A stretch of 64,000 nucleotides of DNA. It comes from Polytrichum commune. Taxonomy: Eukaryota > Streptophyta > Polytrichopsida > Polytrichales > Polytrichaceae. The stretch lies in contig OX485807.1 in assembly GCA_950295325.1 (NCBI GenBank), forward strand, positions 26,011,666-26,075,665, written 5' to 3'. The translations under genes were made by a program, and so were the position numbers. Position 1 is the first letter of the stretch, and each line of letters starts with the position of its first letter. This document shows positions 54,036 through 63,215 of the stretch, in pieces. Below the pieces are notes generated by a model. The model saw nothing but the letters and a program-made list of their open reading frames with translations, made no database searches and was not told the DNA's origin.

Positions 54036-55920
54036 ATTGACCCCTCTTAGAGATAGTGGTTGGTGTTTTGTATTGGGTTCCACTAGAAATTATTGTGCCC
54101 ATTGATTTTGATTATGATGTCAAAATTAAAAATAAAATAAAATAGGATCATTATAGAAGGTAATCTATTTCATGCATAATGGTTGCCCATGAGACTTTTA
54201 CTCCACCGTTGAATTGCAACCATTTGACCACCACAATTTGGTGATAATTTCTTGGACGTGCATGTTGGATTTCAAGGGATGCAATACAACTAAAAAATTG
54301 GCCAAACTTCATGCCTACATATGCAAGGCTCAGCATCCAAATTTAGTTATGGAAGAATATTTTAGGATCAAAGAGAGACACTTTTAGGCTCTCCACTCCA
54401 AGTCATGACTCCTAAGTCCTGAAGTTTTTGAAATCTTAAATAAACTGGGCAACTGTTGTCTTCAAATTCCTTTGATAAGACCCTTGTGCTTTCTTCAAAT
54501 TGCTTAAACATTGAATTGAAAGAAAATAACACTACTTTAACCCCGGGTAGGACACTCACGAAAATTTATTAAACCATGTGAGAAAGAATGTAGGGTATTT
54601 TTTATTCATTTGTGAGAAAATTTATACAATTCTTCGATATAATGAAGCACCTCTTCAATTACAAAGTTGCGTGTATAAAAAAATAAGGGTACCATATAAT
54701 GCATCAATGCATCAATTTATCTAATTCTTTCAATCTAAAATAGGGTTGGGAATAGTAGGTAGAGAACAAAATATTGAGGCAGAGGTATACAATGCATTTT
54801 ATGGTGGTCAATGGATGAAAAACTATCCTTTTCAATCCAAATTCCCAAATGAAAAATTTGGATGACGAGGGGTTTGGTGTTCTTTGCTTTGTGCATTGTA
54901 TCTTTGATTTTTGCCTAGGGTTGCTTGCTTCAAGTTTGTTTGATTTGAACATTGTTTGATGTATGTTTTGGAACAATAGGAGGTCCTAATAATGCTTCAA
55001 GTTTTTATGTTTTGGTACATTGTTTGATGTCTTCAGTCTAGACATGGTTTATTGGATTTTCACTACAAACTTTCAAGAGTCCTATGATTCGTCATTCATG
55101 GGGTCAAATATAAAAATTATAAGGAACGTAGGGTACTAGAAACTAATTCACTTGCGACTTTATAAATACAAATAGGGTCATCTAAAATGAAAAAATTTAG
55201 ATTTATCTGTACTGATAGGGTGTAAAGAATTCCAATTTCTTAGATAAATAGCCCCATGATAAATACCCTTCCGTTGCAGATGGGTTATTAAATATATGTA
55301 TGAGTGCCCTACCCAGGACTTTAACACAGTTAAGAATGATTATTTTTGTTTTTTGTTTTTGTTTTTGGTATGGTATAATTAATGCTAATCAATATCTACA
55401 TTTCAACTTTCATTGAACTGTGATCTTTCTTATGTATTTCTAAGGAACTATGAATGTTTCATCTATTTTTGACTTGATTGTGGGGTAATTTAGGGTCCAA
55501 GTCATGTATGAAGTGCATGAATGTCTTTGATAGAATCTTTCTTACAATCTTTTTCTTTACATCAATGATTTTGTGATTCCGTGGCATTCAATTGGTGAAT
55601 AACCTACTGACTTGTTGCACACAAAATTTGAATACATTTTTTTATAAAGAATGATAGCTCCTCATCGACCTTTTGATTCATATGTTTGTCACAAGTAAAA
55701 ACATATGCTACATATTGTCACACATAACTTTGAGCAAAAATGATTTCATTTATACCCCCTATTCACCCTCCCATAGTTTCTCATTTGGACCAAACACATT
55801 CATATTGTACATTAGGAGGGGTTTAGGTATGTGGCCCTATTGTGGGCACTTCCACCTCCAGAGACATTGTTCATCAACAAGGATCAACTTGTGGGTTGTC
55901 TCATCCAGTTAGCAATCTTT
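54036..55920. other. No gene recognised
   Basis: AT-rich DNA with overlapping chance frames. About 55832 repeats the ATGTGGCCCTATTGTGGGCACTTCC block seen near 27528. Confidence 0.35.
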
Positions 55921-55924
55921 AATC

Positions 55925-56100
55925 ATCATGAAGTATGTTATTTCAATTTCATGTTTGGAGTGATGTGTGCTTAGATGTGGATCACTAGATAGACTTGTGT
56001 TTAAAAAAGATTGAACTACATGCTCTAAATATGTTAACTATTCTAGGCGCAACAATCAACACTATTTGGGAAGGCATAAACCCAACAATATGGTCCAAGT
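55925..56100 (-). repeat. Dispersed repeat A, inverted copy
   Basis: GATGTGTGCTTAGATGTGGATC, GTGTTTAAAAAAGATTGAACTACATGCTC and GTTAACTATTCTAGGCGCAACAATCAACAC match the family in inverse orientation. Confidence 0.5.
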
Positions 56101-56885
56101 GGGCAGCTAGATTTCAATAGAGCACATTTTAATGGCTCCTTGACGCTCAAAAGTTGGGACTTGGGACCCCATTGTGAACCGGCCCTAAGTGTGTGGCAGG
56201 TGTTAACTTACAGTATTCTCCCACTTAAGTATGCACCGGAGCCGTTGGTGCGCACTTAGTTGGTAGGTGCATACTTTGCAGATTTCCATTGAACCAAATG
56301 AAAGGAGCGGTTTTTTTAAATATTGATGACGCAAACAATGAAGAATATTGTATTGTTATGTTGGAGGGACGTTGATGAAGTTCTGGAAATGATACGAATT
56401 TGAAGAAGAACCACATATTGATGATGAAATTTAGCCTATCGAGACATTTGCTAAATCTGAAAGTGCTACCGACTCCAAAGGCTTTGAAGCTTTACACAAC
56501 ATTGTTCTCGACATCCACGATCAATTGCTTTGCTCCGATGTTCAAACGGAAGTTGGACAAATGTATGATGAACTGCAATGATTGTTTGAGACGTTTCAAT
56601 GAAACGTTAGCAAACTGACATTGAATGTCAAGCGTAAAAAATCCGTGCATTCTTGACATATGACTCTGTATGACATGTTCAAACAATAAAGTATGAACCT
56701 TGGCTTTTGTCAAAAAAATTACGCACTTAACTGGGATGCGTACTTAAACGGGTGCGTACTTAAGTGAAAGATTACTGTAGTTCTTCAGAGCTTTGTCATG
56801 CACTGTCCAAATATTCATGCCAAACTTTCTACAGTAGTTACTCCATGCATATTCCATGCATATGCACGCTGCCGAAGATTCCTCT
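56101..56885. other. No gene recognised; short inverted repeat
   Basis: CACTTAAGTATGCACC (about 56221) and GGTGCGTACTTAAGTG (about 56751) are imperfect inverse copies. They bound a segment of about 545 bp that may be another small TIR element. The frames inside are on both strands and carry no motif. Confidence 0.35.
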
Positions 56886-56889
56886 AATC

Positions 56890-57075
56890 AATAGACAGGG
56901 AGAACCAACTGCTAATTACGGATGAAGTGGTTGAAGTTCAAGACTTCAGGAAAATTACCCATTGTTATAGTGGTATCTATGGAATATATCTCACATTAAT
57001 AGAGAAAACCCGGAAGATCACGAACATGTAATCCATTTGACAGGATATGCCAAAGATCTCCCCTGACGCTGCCTC
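56890..57075 (-). repeat. Dispersed repeat C, inverted copy
   Basis: GGGAGAACCAACTGCTAATTA, GAAGTGGTTGAAGTTCAAGAC, TTCAGGAAAATTACCC and GATCACGAACATGTAATCC match repeat C. Confidence 0.5.
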
Positions 57076-57164
57076 AAATTGGATTACAGTGAAAGAGCCG
57101 AAGGTATGTGTGCCCAATTCGGCTACTTATCTTAATCGGACACTCATATTTGACTGGTATGACG

Positions 57165-57425
57165 TTAGTGTGGCTCCAGGAATGAACACCACAAACAGAT
57201 GTGTTTAAAAGAGATTGGACTATGTACCAAAATTATGACAAACATTCTAGGTTTAAAAGCCAGCATAATTGGGGAACTTGTGATAGCACCATTTAACGAG
57301 CATGAAAAGAAAATCTTCGCTTTGATATTGAATAAGTTATTCATATGAGCTCTGAAAAAGTGTATATGGTCTTGATTCGGATTTACCAACCATCTCTCAT
57401 ACTGATTGTGTATTTCATACTACAA
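57165..57425 (-). repeat. Dispersed repeat A, inverted full-length copy
   Basis: Mirrors 12205-12482: CAGATGTGTTTAAAAGAGATTGGACTATGT, ACATTCTAGG, TTGAATAAGTTATTCATATGAGCTC and TTACCAACCATCTCTCATAC. Confidence 0.6.
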
Positions 57426-57589
57426 GAGAAGTGGGCTAATTGATAAGTGTAACCAATCAAGACACATCTACCTTGTGAAGCTCAGATTGGAACTCTAATT
57501 GATTCGCCGAGCATAAAGAAAACAAGATGCGGTGCTGCTGATCAATATGATTGCCATATCTGGAACTGAGTTTCTCTTGCGCAAGCAAT

Positions 57590-57685
57590 CCGAAGTCTGT
57601 AGAGATCAATGGAATTAATGTTGCTAGTTGCAAACGCGCAGTCGAGTAGAGCGTCTCCCAGTCTTTATTGGGAATCACGAGGGCC
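57590..57685 (-). pseudogene. Duplicated germin-like 3' UTR fragment
   Basis: TTGCTAGTTGCAAACGCGCAG and CCAGTCTTTATTGGGAATC parallel GCTAGTTGCAAACGTGCAAT and CAGTCTTTATTGCGGATGGC in the intact gene's 3' region 200 bp away. AATAAA on the minus strand is conserved at 57664-57669. Confidence 0.5.
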
Positions 57686-57865
57686 CTGAGATTCATCACC
57701 TCTGTCAATTGTGACAGGTGTAGATAGCATGACTTGGTAACGCAAAAGAGGCCACGAAACATCAAGCAATCCACTGAACAATAAACTGCAAACACACTTG
57801 ATAGAAAACTAATGCTAGTTGCAAACGTGCAATAGAGAGAGAGGTTACTAAAGGGTTGCACAGTC

Positions 57866-57871
57866 TTTATT
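57866..57871 (-). terminator. AATAAA poly(A) signal of the germin-like gene
   Basis: A canonical hexamer on the minus strand, about 210 nt past the stop codon. It lies in a segment that is duplicated at 57664-57669 and 61473-61478. Confidence 0.55.
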
Positions 57872-58081
57872 GCGGATGGCATTCAAGGAATTGCGGCAAT
57901 TGGCCGTCTGGAAAAAATGAGTATGTGCTTGCAAAAACCGAGCTGCAGAACTTCTTGCATTCTCGACTACATGTTAGCAAGCCGTGTGTGGAATCCTACG
58001 AGCTTGACTACGTGGCCAGCAAAATGTAGACACAAAACTGGCCTGGAGATCCAAATTTCCCGGTAGCTGTCTGCTGTTGAT

Positions 58082-58738
58082 TTACATGGCTGGCTGGAAA
58101 GCCTTCTTGATGGCGTGCACCTGCTCGGTGGTGATGCCGAAGCCCTTGCTCAGAACCTCGTCCTTGATCTCGGGAGTGGATCCGAACAATGCCGAAGCCA
58201 TCAATTGCACACCCGGGTTCTGGCCGTTCAACACGGACACGGACACGGCGTGTCCGCCACCAACGTTCAGCTGGAAGTGCACCAGACCCCTGGGGAACAG
58301 CCACACGTCTCCCTTCTTCAACGTGGCGGAGAACAGCTTTCCTGCGGTGTCTACGAAACCGACGTACAGCTCGCCCTTGGTCACGTAGATCACTTCGGAA
58401 GCGCGGGGGTGAGTGTGTGCGGGCACCAATCCACCCTTGGCGTAGTCGAAGCGGGCGAGCGACAATCCCTGGCTGTTGAGCGCGGGGTAGTTAACTCCAG
58501 CGAACCCGGGGGTGACTGCAATGCCGAGGGGGTTGTTGGTGTCGGCAGCGTTGCGGAGACCGCTGAACAAAAAGTCAGAAGATTGCACCATCGAGGCAGC
58601 CTTGCAAGGGAGACCGTTCACCATCACGGAGCTCTTCAAGTCACCGACGCAGTAGTCATTGATGGGATCGGCGTCTGCGGCGAAAGCCACAGCGACGAAC
58701 ATCGCGAACGCCGCACAAGCCACAAGAAGTCTCGCCAT
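58082..58738 (-). CDS. Germin-like protein (secreted cupin), 218 aa
   Basis: One exon from ATG 58738 to TAA 58082-58084. A hydrophobic signal peptide (residues about 1-20, ending AFA-A) is followed by the mature N-terminus with the two conserved cysteines C30 and C45 that form germin's disulfide. Cupin box 1 is PAHTHPRASEVIYVTKGE, giving manganese ligands H108, H110 and E115. Box 2 includes FPRGLVHFQLN, giving the fourth ligand H154. The full length and all four ligands fit the family. Germin-like proteins are apoplastic glycoprotein oligomers; some have oxalate oxidase or superoxide dismutase activity, and the sequence does not say which applies here. Codon use is strongly G/C-ending (many GCC, GTG, CTC), unlike the surroundings, which suggests high expression. 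Fragments of related copies lie on both sides. A long-TIR transposon sits just upstream of the promoter. Confidence 0.95.
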   Translation of the reverse strand: MARLLVACAAFAMFVAVAFAADADPINDYCVGDLKSSVMVNGLPCKAASMVQSSDFLFSGLRNAADTNNPLGIAVTPGFAGVNYPALNSQGLSLARFDYAKGGLVPAHTHPRASEVIYVTKGELYVGFVDTAGKLFSATLKKGDVWLFPRGLVHFQLNVGGGHAVSVSVLNGQNPGVQLMASALFGSTPEIKDEVLSKGFGITTEQVHAIKKAFQPAM

Positions 58739-58864
58739 AGTTCCTGCTCCTGAATTTCAAATTCGAAATGCCAAGTTCCTGTTACCGGTGGATGGGTTGA
58801 CCTTCGAAGTAGTGAAATTGGCGATGGAATTGGTTGAGCTTGATCTGAAACAGAGATGGCGAGT

Positions 58865-58873
58865 GTTATAAAG
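58865..58873 (-). promoter_or_regulatory. TATA-like box of the germin-like gene
   Basis: The minus strand reads CATCTTTATAACACTC about 130 nt upstream of the ATG, placing initiation near 58835 and giving a leader of about 100 nt. The Mutator-like element begins only 50 bp further upstream. Confidence 0.5.
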
Positions 58874-58923
58874 ATGAAGAGACGCCGGGTTTATCGCCTT
58901 TACAGTTGGTGTCTTCAAGCGAG

Positions 58924-59542
58924 GCCAGGCCTAGACGTCCACCTCTTTGAGCTGGGCCCTACCACTATTAGCCGAGGTAAAAACGCAGACAATTTTATCA
59001 TCGCATATAGACTTCTTTTCTAGGAAAATTTAACTTCTTCATTATCATTAGAAATCTCAAATTGGTGTAGAGGAACCCACTTCACCAATAAAAAAGAGGT
59101 AAAGAAGAATCTAGTGAAAACATGACCCCATAAGTTTGTGATTTAATTCCAGTGTCTGGAGATTTTGGGCATGAATGGTCGAGATGCTAATGTTTAAGTC
59201 CAACCGGTTACATCTTGAAAATTTTCGGAGTTTTTTTCTTAAATTGTTGTATACTCTATCAAAGTTTCTAAAATAACAGTGTTTATGTTTTGGGGTTGAA
59301 GTGTTAAACTTCAACCGGTTATTTCTCAAACCCAACCAGTTCATCTGTAACAAGCAGTCGGTTTCCCCCTGGGTTAAGGGGTTCCTCTACACTAATTTGG
59401 GACTTCTAATGTTAATGTCTGGGTTCAAATTTCCGTAGAAAAGAAGTCCATATGTTGTGATTAAATTGTCTGCGTTTTCATCTCGGATAATAGTGGTAGG
59501 GGTCCAGCTCAAAGAGGTGGACGTCTAGCACCTGGCTGGCCT
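58924..59542. mobile_element. 619-bp long-TIR (Mutator-like) element beside the germin-like promoter
   Basis: Inverted arms of about 150 bp: left GCCAGGCCTAGACGTCCACC...TTTGAGCTGG...ACCACTATTA...AAAACGCAGACAATTTTA; right inverse AAATTGTCTGCGTTTTCATC...GGTGGACGTCTAGC...GGCTGGCC. Flanking 9-mers TCAAGCGAG (58915-58923) and TAAAGTGAG (59543-59551) agree at 7 of 9 positions, which fits a decayed 9-bp Mutator-type duplication. Between the arms is a copy of repeat C. No transposase. Confidence 0.7.
59150..59365 (+). repeat. Dispersed repeat C, copy between the arms of the Mutator-like element
   Basis: AAGTCCAACCGGTTACATCTTG, AACTTCAACCGGTTATTTCTC and AACCCAACCAGTTCATCTGTA match the consensus. It forms most of the element's interior. 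Confidence 0.6.
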
Positions 59543-60053
59543 TAAAGTGAGGATTCCGCATGTGGCTTGGAAGTGTTGTTGCAGGTGCTGCAAATGCGGG
59601 ATCTGCTAAACCTGTCGCAGTGAAAGCTCAAAGGTGCGGATCAGGAGCAGCTGGAAAGCTCAGCGGGAGTCGGCATAGTTACCCGCCTGCCCAGGCCACG
59701 TGAAAATGCCGCCAAATTTAATTGTAAAGTATAAAACCCAAAACTTTCCCATGGCTCTAGACAGGTTGCAACTCCTTCCCCACCACGTATTTTCGCACTG
59801 CCAATGTGCAAGGTGCCTTGAAGTTCCATGACCTCTGTGGACAATATCTAGGATCGGTGTAAATGGTATCGCTGGTGAGAGTGGTACATCTACTCACTCT
59901 TACTAAAATATTGAGAGAAAGATGATGAACTTCAGGGCCCGTGTGAATGGAATGACATTCCCACAATTGGGGCAAGATGTATGGGTCCTGCCTTGCTCAC
60001 ACACATAGCACTTTGCCGTTGTTGTAGTAATAAGACAAATTTTGATGTGCTAA
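59543..60053. other. Distal upstream region of the germin-like gene; no gene recognised
   Basis: Before the transposon insertion this would have adjoined the germin-like promoter. It contains a palindromic CACGTG (about 59698) and, 25 bp further on, GTATAAAACC on the plus strand. The ATG that follows (about 59751) opens only a short frame. Regulatory significance is unproven. Confidence 0.3.
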
Positions 60054-60442
60054 GGGCAAGCCCAGTGGTCTTGGATCCACATCTGCATCTGCACTTTTTC
60101 ATCCGCGATGCAGATGCAGATCCAGGAATGTGGCCCAATGGTCCATGTTAACTGTAAGGACGGATGAAAACTTAAACAGGAACTGACGTCCTCCTTGCAT
60201 AACGTTGACTTATGCATGGTGTTTTCTATTTGAATAAGACGCCCATCATTAAGGGTACTTGTCAGATAAGACAAGCCAACTGCCGACTTCGTAGTGCATG
60301 CCCTTCCCTTGCATTGGAGCAACTTTTGCTTGTATGCACGCATGACTGGCCGACTAACTTGCATCTGCTTCTGCATCCCGGATGGAACCCACTTTCCGTT
60401 CCGGGATGCAAATGCAGGTGCAGGAAGTCACTGGGCTTGCTC
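60054..60442. mobile_element. 389-bp Harbinger-like MITE with GGGCAAGCCCAGTG ends
   Basis: The left end GGGCAAGCCCAGTGGTCTTG opposes the right end AGTCACTGGGCTTGCTC. TAA flanks both sides (60051-60053 and 60443-60445). Sub-terminal GCATCTGC/GATGCAGATGCAGAT blocks on each side add secondary structure. It is a different family from the GGGCCACTTC group. Confidence 0.85.
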
Positions 60443-60696
60443 TAACAGAAGAACGTGAGAGAAGCAAAGAAGGAGGAAGAAGGAGAATTTTATTTTGCCA
60501 TTGCACCCAAGTTGTCATCCACCTTGACAATGGCAATTTCAAGTGATGTTGTGACAGTCCTACTGCAATTGCAATGTCATACAATTGGCTCCCATCACTT
60601 TGGCATAAAGCTTGGCAAAGTTTTTTGGTTTAAAAATCTCAAAAAGTGTATTAATAAATTTGTGGTGAACACAGGAGGCGTGTGGCTAGCATGTCA

Positions 60697-60812
60697 GTTT
60701 TTCTGTCAAGTAGAGAGAGGATTTCACAGCTAGGTATTGAACCACCAACCACTCCATTTGGTATTAGATACCTCTCCATGCTATTATCTGATAGTTTAGG
60801 GTAATCACGGAC
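60697..60812 (-). mobile_element. SINE-like element, copy 2
   Basis: The minus strand contains a strong B-box, GGTTCAATACC (60733-60743), an A-box-like TAGCATGGAGAGG about 35 nt upstream of it, and the same downstream TGTGAAATCCTCTCTCTACTTG seen in 16255-16372. It is probably a tRNA-derived SINE. Confidence 0.45.
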
Positions 60813-60979
60813 AAAGCTTTAGGCAAAGTTGAAGGATTAAGCTTTATCAATGTTGCAAACATGTTCCCATAGTTCTTTTCTAGGATTTTCTTTTAATGAC
60901 TTCCACATATTGAAGTGTTAGCACCTTCTTGAAGATGAGTGATCACATAAGAAGGCCCATAGTACGTTAGATATATTAT

Positions 60980-61065
60980 CGGAATCCCTTCTTGATGGTG
61001 TAGGGATGGTGTGCACCTACTCAGTGCCGAAGCCAAAACCCTGGCCCTTGTCAATGACAACACCT
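60980..61065 (-). pseudogene. Germin-like C-terminal coding relic
   Basis: CCCTTCTTGATGG, GTGTGCACCTACTCAGTG, ATGCCGAAGCC-like GTGCCGAAGCC and CTGGCCCTTGTC align with the intact gene's last 25 codons (GCCTTCTTGATGGCGTGCAC...GATGCCGAAGCCCTTGCTCAG). A small TGGTGTAGGGA duplication breaks the frame. The rest of the gene is missing. Confidence 0.6.
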
Positions 61066-61084
61066 CATCAATGTGGATGGTATT

Positions 61085-61325
61085 CACTACACTGATTATC
61101 CCAATTAGTGCATGTTACTATTCAAAGTTACTATTCAAAGTTACGCAGTGCTATACCTATTTAATGAGCATGTAATATTTTATCAAGCAAAGTCATTTAT
61201 GTTCTATAATGTCCGAACAACCTATTGAACTTTTGTTAGTGAAAATTGAATACCTGAGTACAATGTTATCGCACTGCATAACTCCTAATAGTAAAACACT
61301 TTAAATTGGGATAATCAGTGTAGTG
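61085..61325. mobile_element. 241-bp CACTACACT MITE, intact ends
   Basis: CACTACACTGATTATCCCAATT and its exact inverse AATTGGGATAATCAGTGTAGTG form perfect 22-bp TIRs. The interior (ATGTTCTATAATGTCCGAACAAC) matches 18825-19047 inverted. CACTA-type starts suggest an En/Spm-related MITE. No clear 3-bp duplication is visible. Confidence 0.85.
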
Positions 61326-61379
61326 GAAGTGGGCAATCTACCACCCTCCTAGACATTGAGTAAGTAGAAGTCATCAACA

Positions 61380-61500
61380 CCAAGCAATCCCACTGCAAAC
61401 ACACTGACAGGAGTGACGCATGTTGGTAGTTGTAAAATTGTAATCGAGTGAGGTGATGAGAGTTTGCCAGTCTTTATTGAGCAAAGACATTCAAACGAGT
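61380..61500 (-). pseudogene. Second germin-like 3' UTR relic
   Basis: CAAGCAATCC(C)ACTG, GCAAACACACT, GTTGGTAGTTGTAAAATTG and CCAGTCTTTATTGAGCAAAGACATTCAAACGAGTGCGG parallel 57765-57900 downstream of the intact gene, including the minus-strand AATAAA at 61473-61478. It marks a further lost germin-like copy on the same strand. Confidence 0.55.
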
Positions 61501-61599
61501 GCGGAAATCCACAGAGGTGCTATTAAAAGTTCATGATTCAACTTTGTCCCAATACAGTATCCACAATCTTGATAGCTGGTTGCATTCGGTTATCCACTC

Positions 61600-61629
61600 A
61601 ATAAATAAATAAATAAATAAATAAATAAT
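61600..61629. repeat. (AAAT)n microsatellite
   Basis: About seven AAAT units adjoining the 3' end of the LINE. Confidence 0.85.
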
Positions 61630-61659
61630 ATTTATATATATAGTTGGCTAGATACTGTT

Positions 61660-62659
61660 TTTTTTTTTAGACAAAAGGCCAACCAAGCCAACGCCAAATG
61701 AATAAAACAAAAGGAAAACACACCCTCACCGAGGGGATGCGGGACCCCTTGGGCGCGAAACACCGCCACTTAATGAGAACCAAGCTACCAACCCCACCAA
61801 GGACCACCCCCGGACCCCACCAAGCCAAGGAACCACCCCCACCCCACCAACCAAGGACCACCCCCAAACCACCCAACCCCGCGCCAAGGCAAGGGCATGT
61901 AACCTATCTACTCAGTCTTTTCCAATTCCAATCAATGTGCAAATTGCGCCTCCTACACAACACACCCCTGCCCCCCACGACCTATCGAAACCTTGAAGCA
62001 TGGCCACCGCCGAGAAGTTACTAATCTTAATATGTTCAAGAACTCACTTCCACACTGCTTTGGCGTAGAGGATGAGTTCATCCCACATCCTTTGCTTGAC
62101 TTTAGACTCATGCCAGAGTTCGTGGTTGAAGACCTTGTCATTGCGTTCAATCCAAATGGTCCAAAGCGTAATTCCTCTAAGAAGATGCCAAACTTTGATC
62201 ATCTTGCCATATTTTTTAGGAATCCTCTCCCCAAACAATGTTTGTTTCCAATTGAAGCTGTCATAGTTGTTGGTTCCAACCCCACTTAGTTCATGCATGA
62301 TGAATGCGGCCCATCGCCAAGCCCTCCTAGCTTGTATGCAATCCCATAATTTATGTTTGACAGACTCACTAGTGTTGGGGAGGCAAAACACACATTGCTT
62401 AGAGATTGAGGCTGGTGCAATGCGAGCCCTCCATTCGTTGACTGCCACTGCTTTATGCCAAATTGACCAAATGAACACCGCCTCTTTGCCTGCCTGGAGT
62501 GGGTCCCAAACTTGCGACCAGTAGAATCTATAGTTCCCTGGGAGATAATCTTGCCACTTCTCCGCCGCCCAGGTGGTGCCCGGGTTCCTATTGATGATGG
62601 AGTCGCGACCATCCTTCGTGGTGTAATTGAGAAAGTGGCCTCCATCAATCCATTGCCAC
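61660..62659 (-). pseudogene. LINE retrotransposon, 3' part with zinc-binding RVT domain
   Basis: On the minus strand an open frame runs from the MITE insertion to a TGA at 62044-62046. It carries the C-x2-C...H-x4-C pattern CVFC...KHKLWDC preceded by AVAVNEWRARIAP and GKEAVFIWSIW, the reverse-transcriptase zinc-binding (zf-RVT) domain found at the C-terminus of plant non-LTR ORF2. After the stop comes a GC-rich 3' region and then a poly-A (plus-strand T run at about 61659-61669). The continuation is at 63216-64000. Confidence 0.8.
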
Positions 62660-63215
62660 CCCGGGTACGCAACTCCCGTATTATATGATCCTGATTATAA
62701 TCACTTATAATGCGTTTTAGTCCAATATTGAGTGATACAATTTGTTTTAATGTAGGAAACGGGAAACCCTTGTAGCCCTTCTAACAAGGAATCCAAAAAT
62801 GTAATTATATTTAGGAAATGAATATATTTTGAAGCATATAATTGCATTAAAAACCTAATTATACGATTTTTTTTTAATACAGGTACCATAGGTCAAACTA
62901 CCCAACTTTTTGGACTTTTTAATAAAATTTTAACATTGTGAATGAATTATAATTTTAAAGGGAGGCAACTATTCGTGGCTTATAATTTTAATGGGAGGCT
63001 TAATAAATATGCAACCCAACTTTTTTTTCATCTCATTTTATTTAATTTGGTCTTTACCCAACTTTTTTTCATCTCATTTTATTTAATTTGGTCTTCACCC
63101 AACTTTTTGATCATTTTAATTTGATATAATTTGATATAATTTTTACAAAAGCCGTCCTCTAAGCCATTTTAAGTACGATGCCCCCTGCGTATAATATGGG
63201 AGTTGCGTACCCGGG
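62660..63215. mobile_element. 556-bp hAT-like MITE, copy 2, inserted in the LINE
   Basis: Has the same CCCGGGTACGCAACTCCC / inverse ends as 53186-53765. Flanking 8-mers are ATTGCCAC (62652-62659) and ATCGCCAC (63216-63223), one mismatch. It holds two instead of three of the 41-bp internal units, plus small indels. It interrupts the LINE ORF without changing the frame phase. Confidence 0.9.

Noticed and set aside
58008-58753. Overlapping long frames across the germin-like gene on both strands
   Set aside because: They are shadows created by G/C-ending codons. Only the 218-aa frame has the signal peptide and cupin ligands.
59728-59760. Plus-strand CACGTG, GTATAAAACC and ATG spacing resembling a gene start
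   Set aside because: The ATG opens only about 25 codons with no recognisable product. It is kept only as a note on the upstream region.
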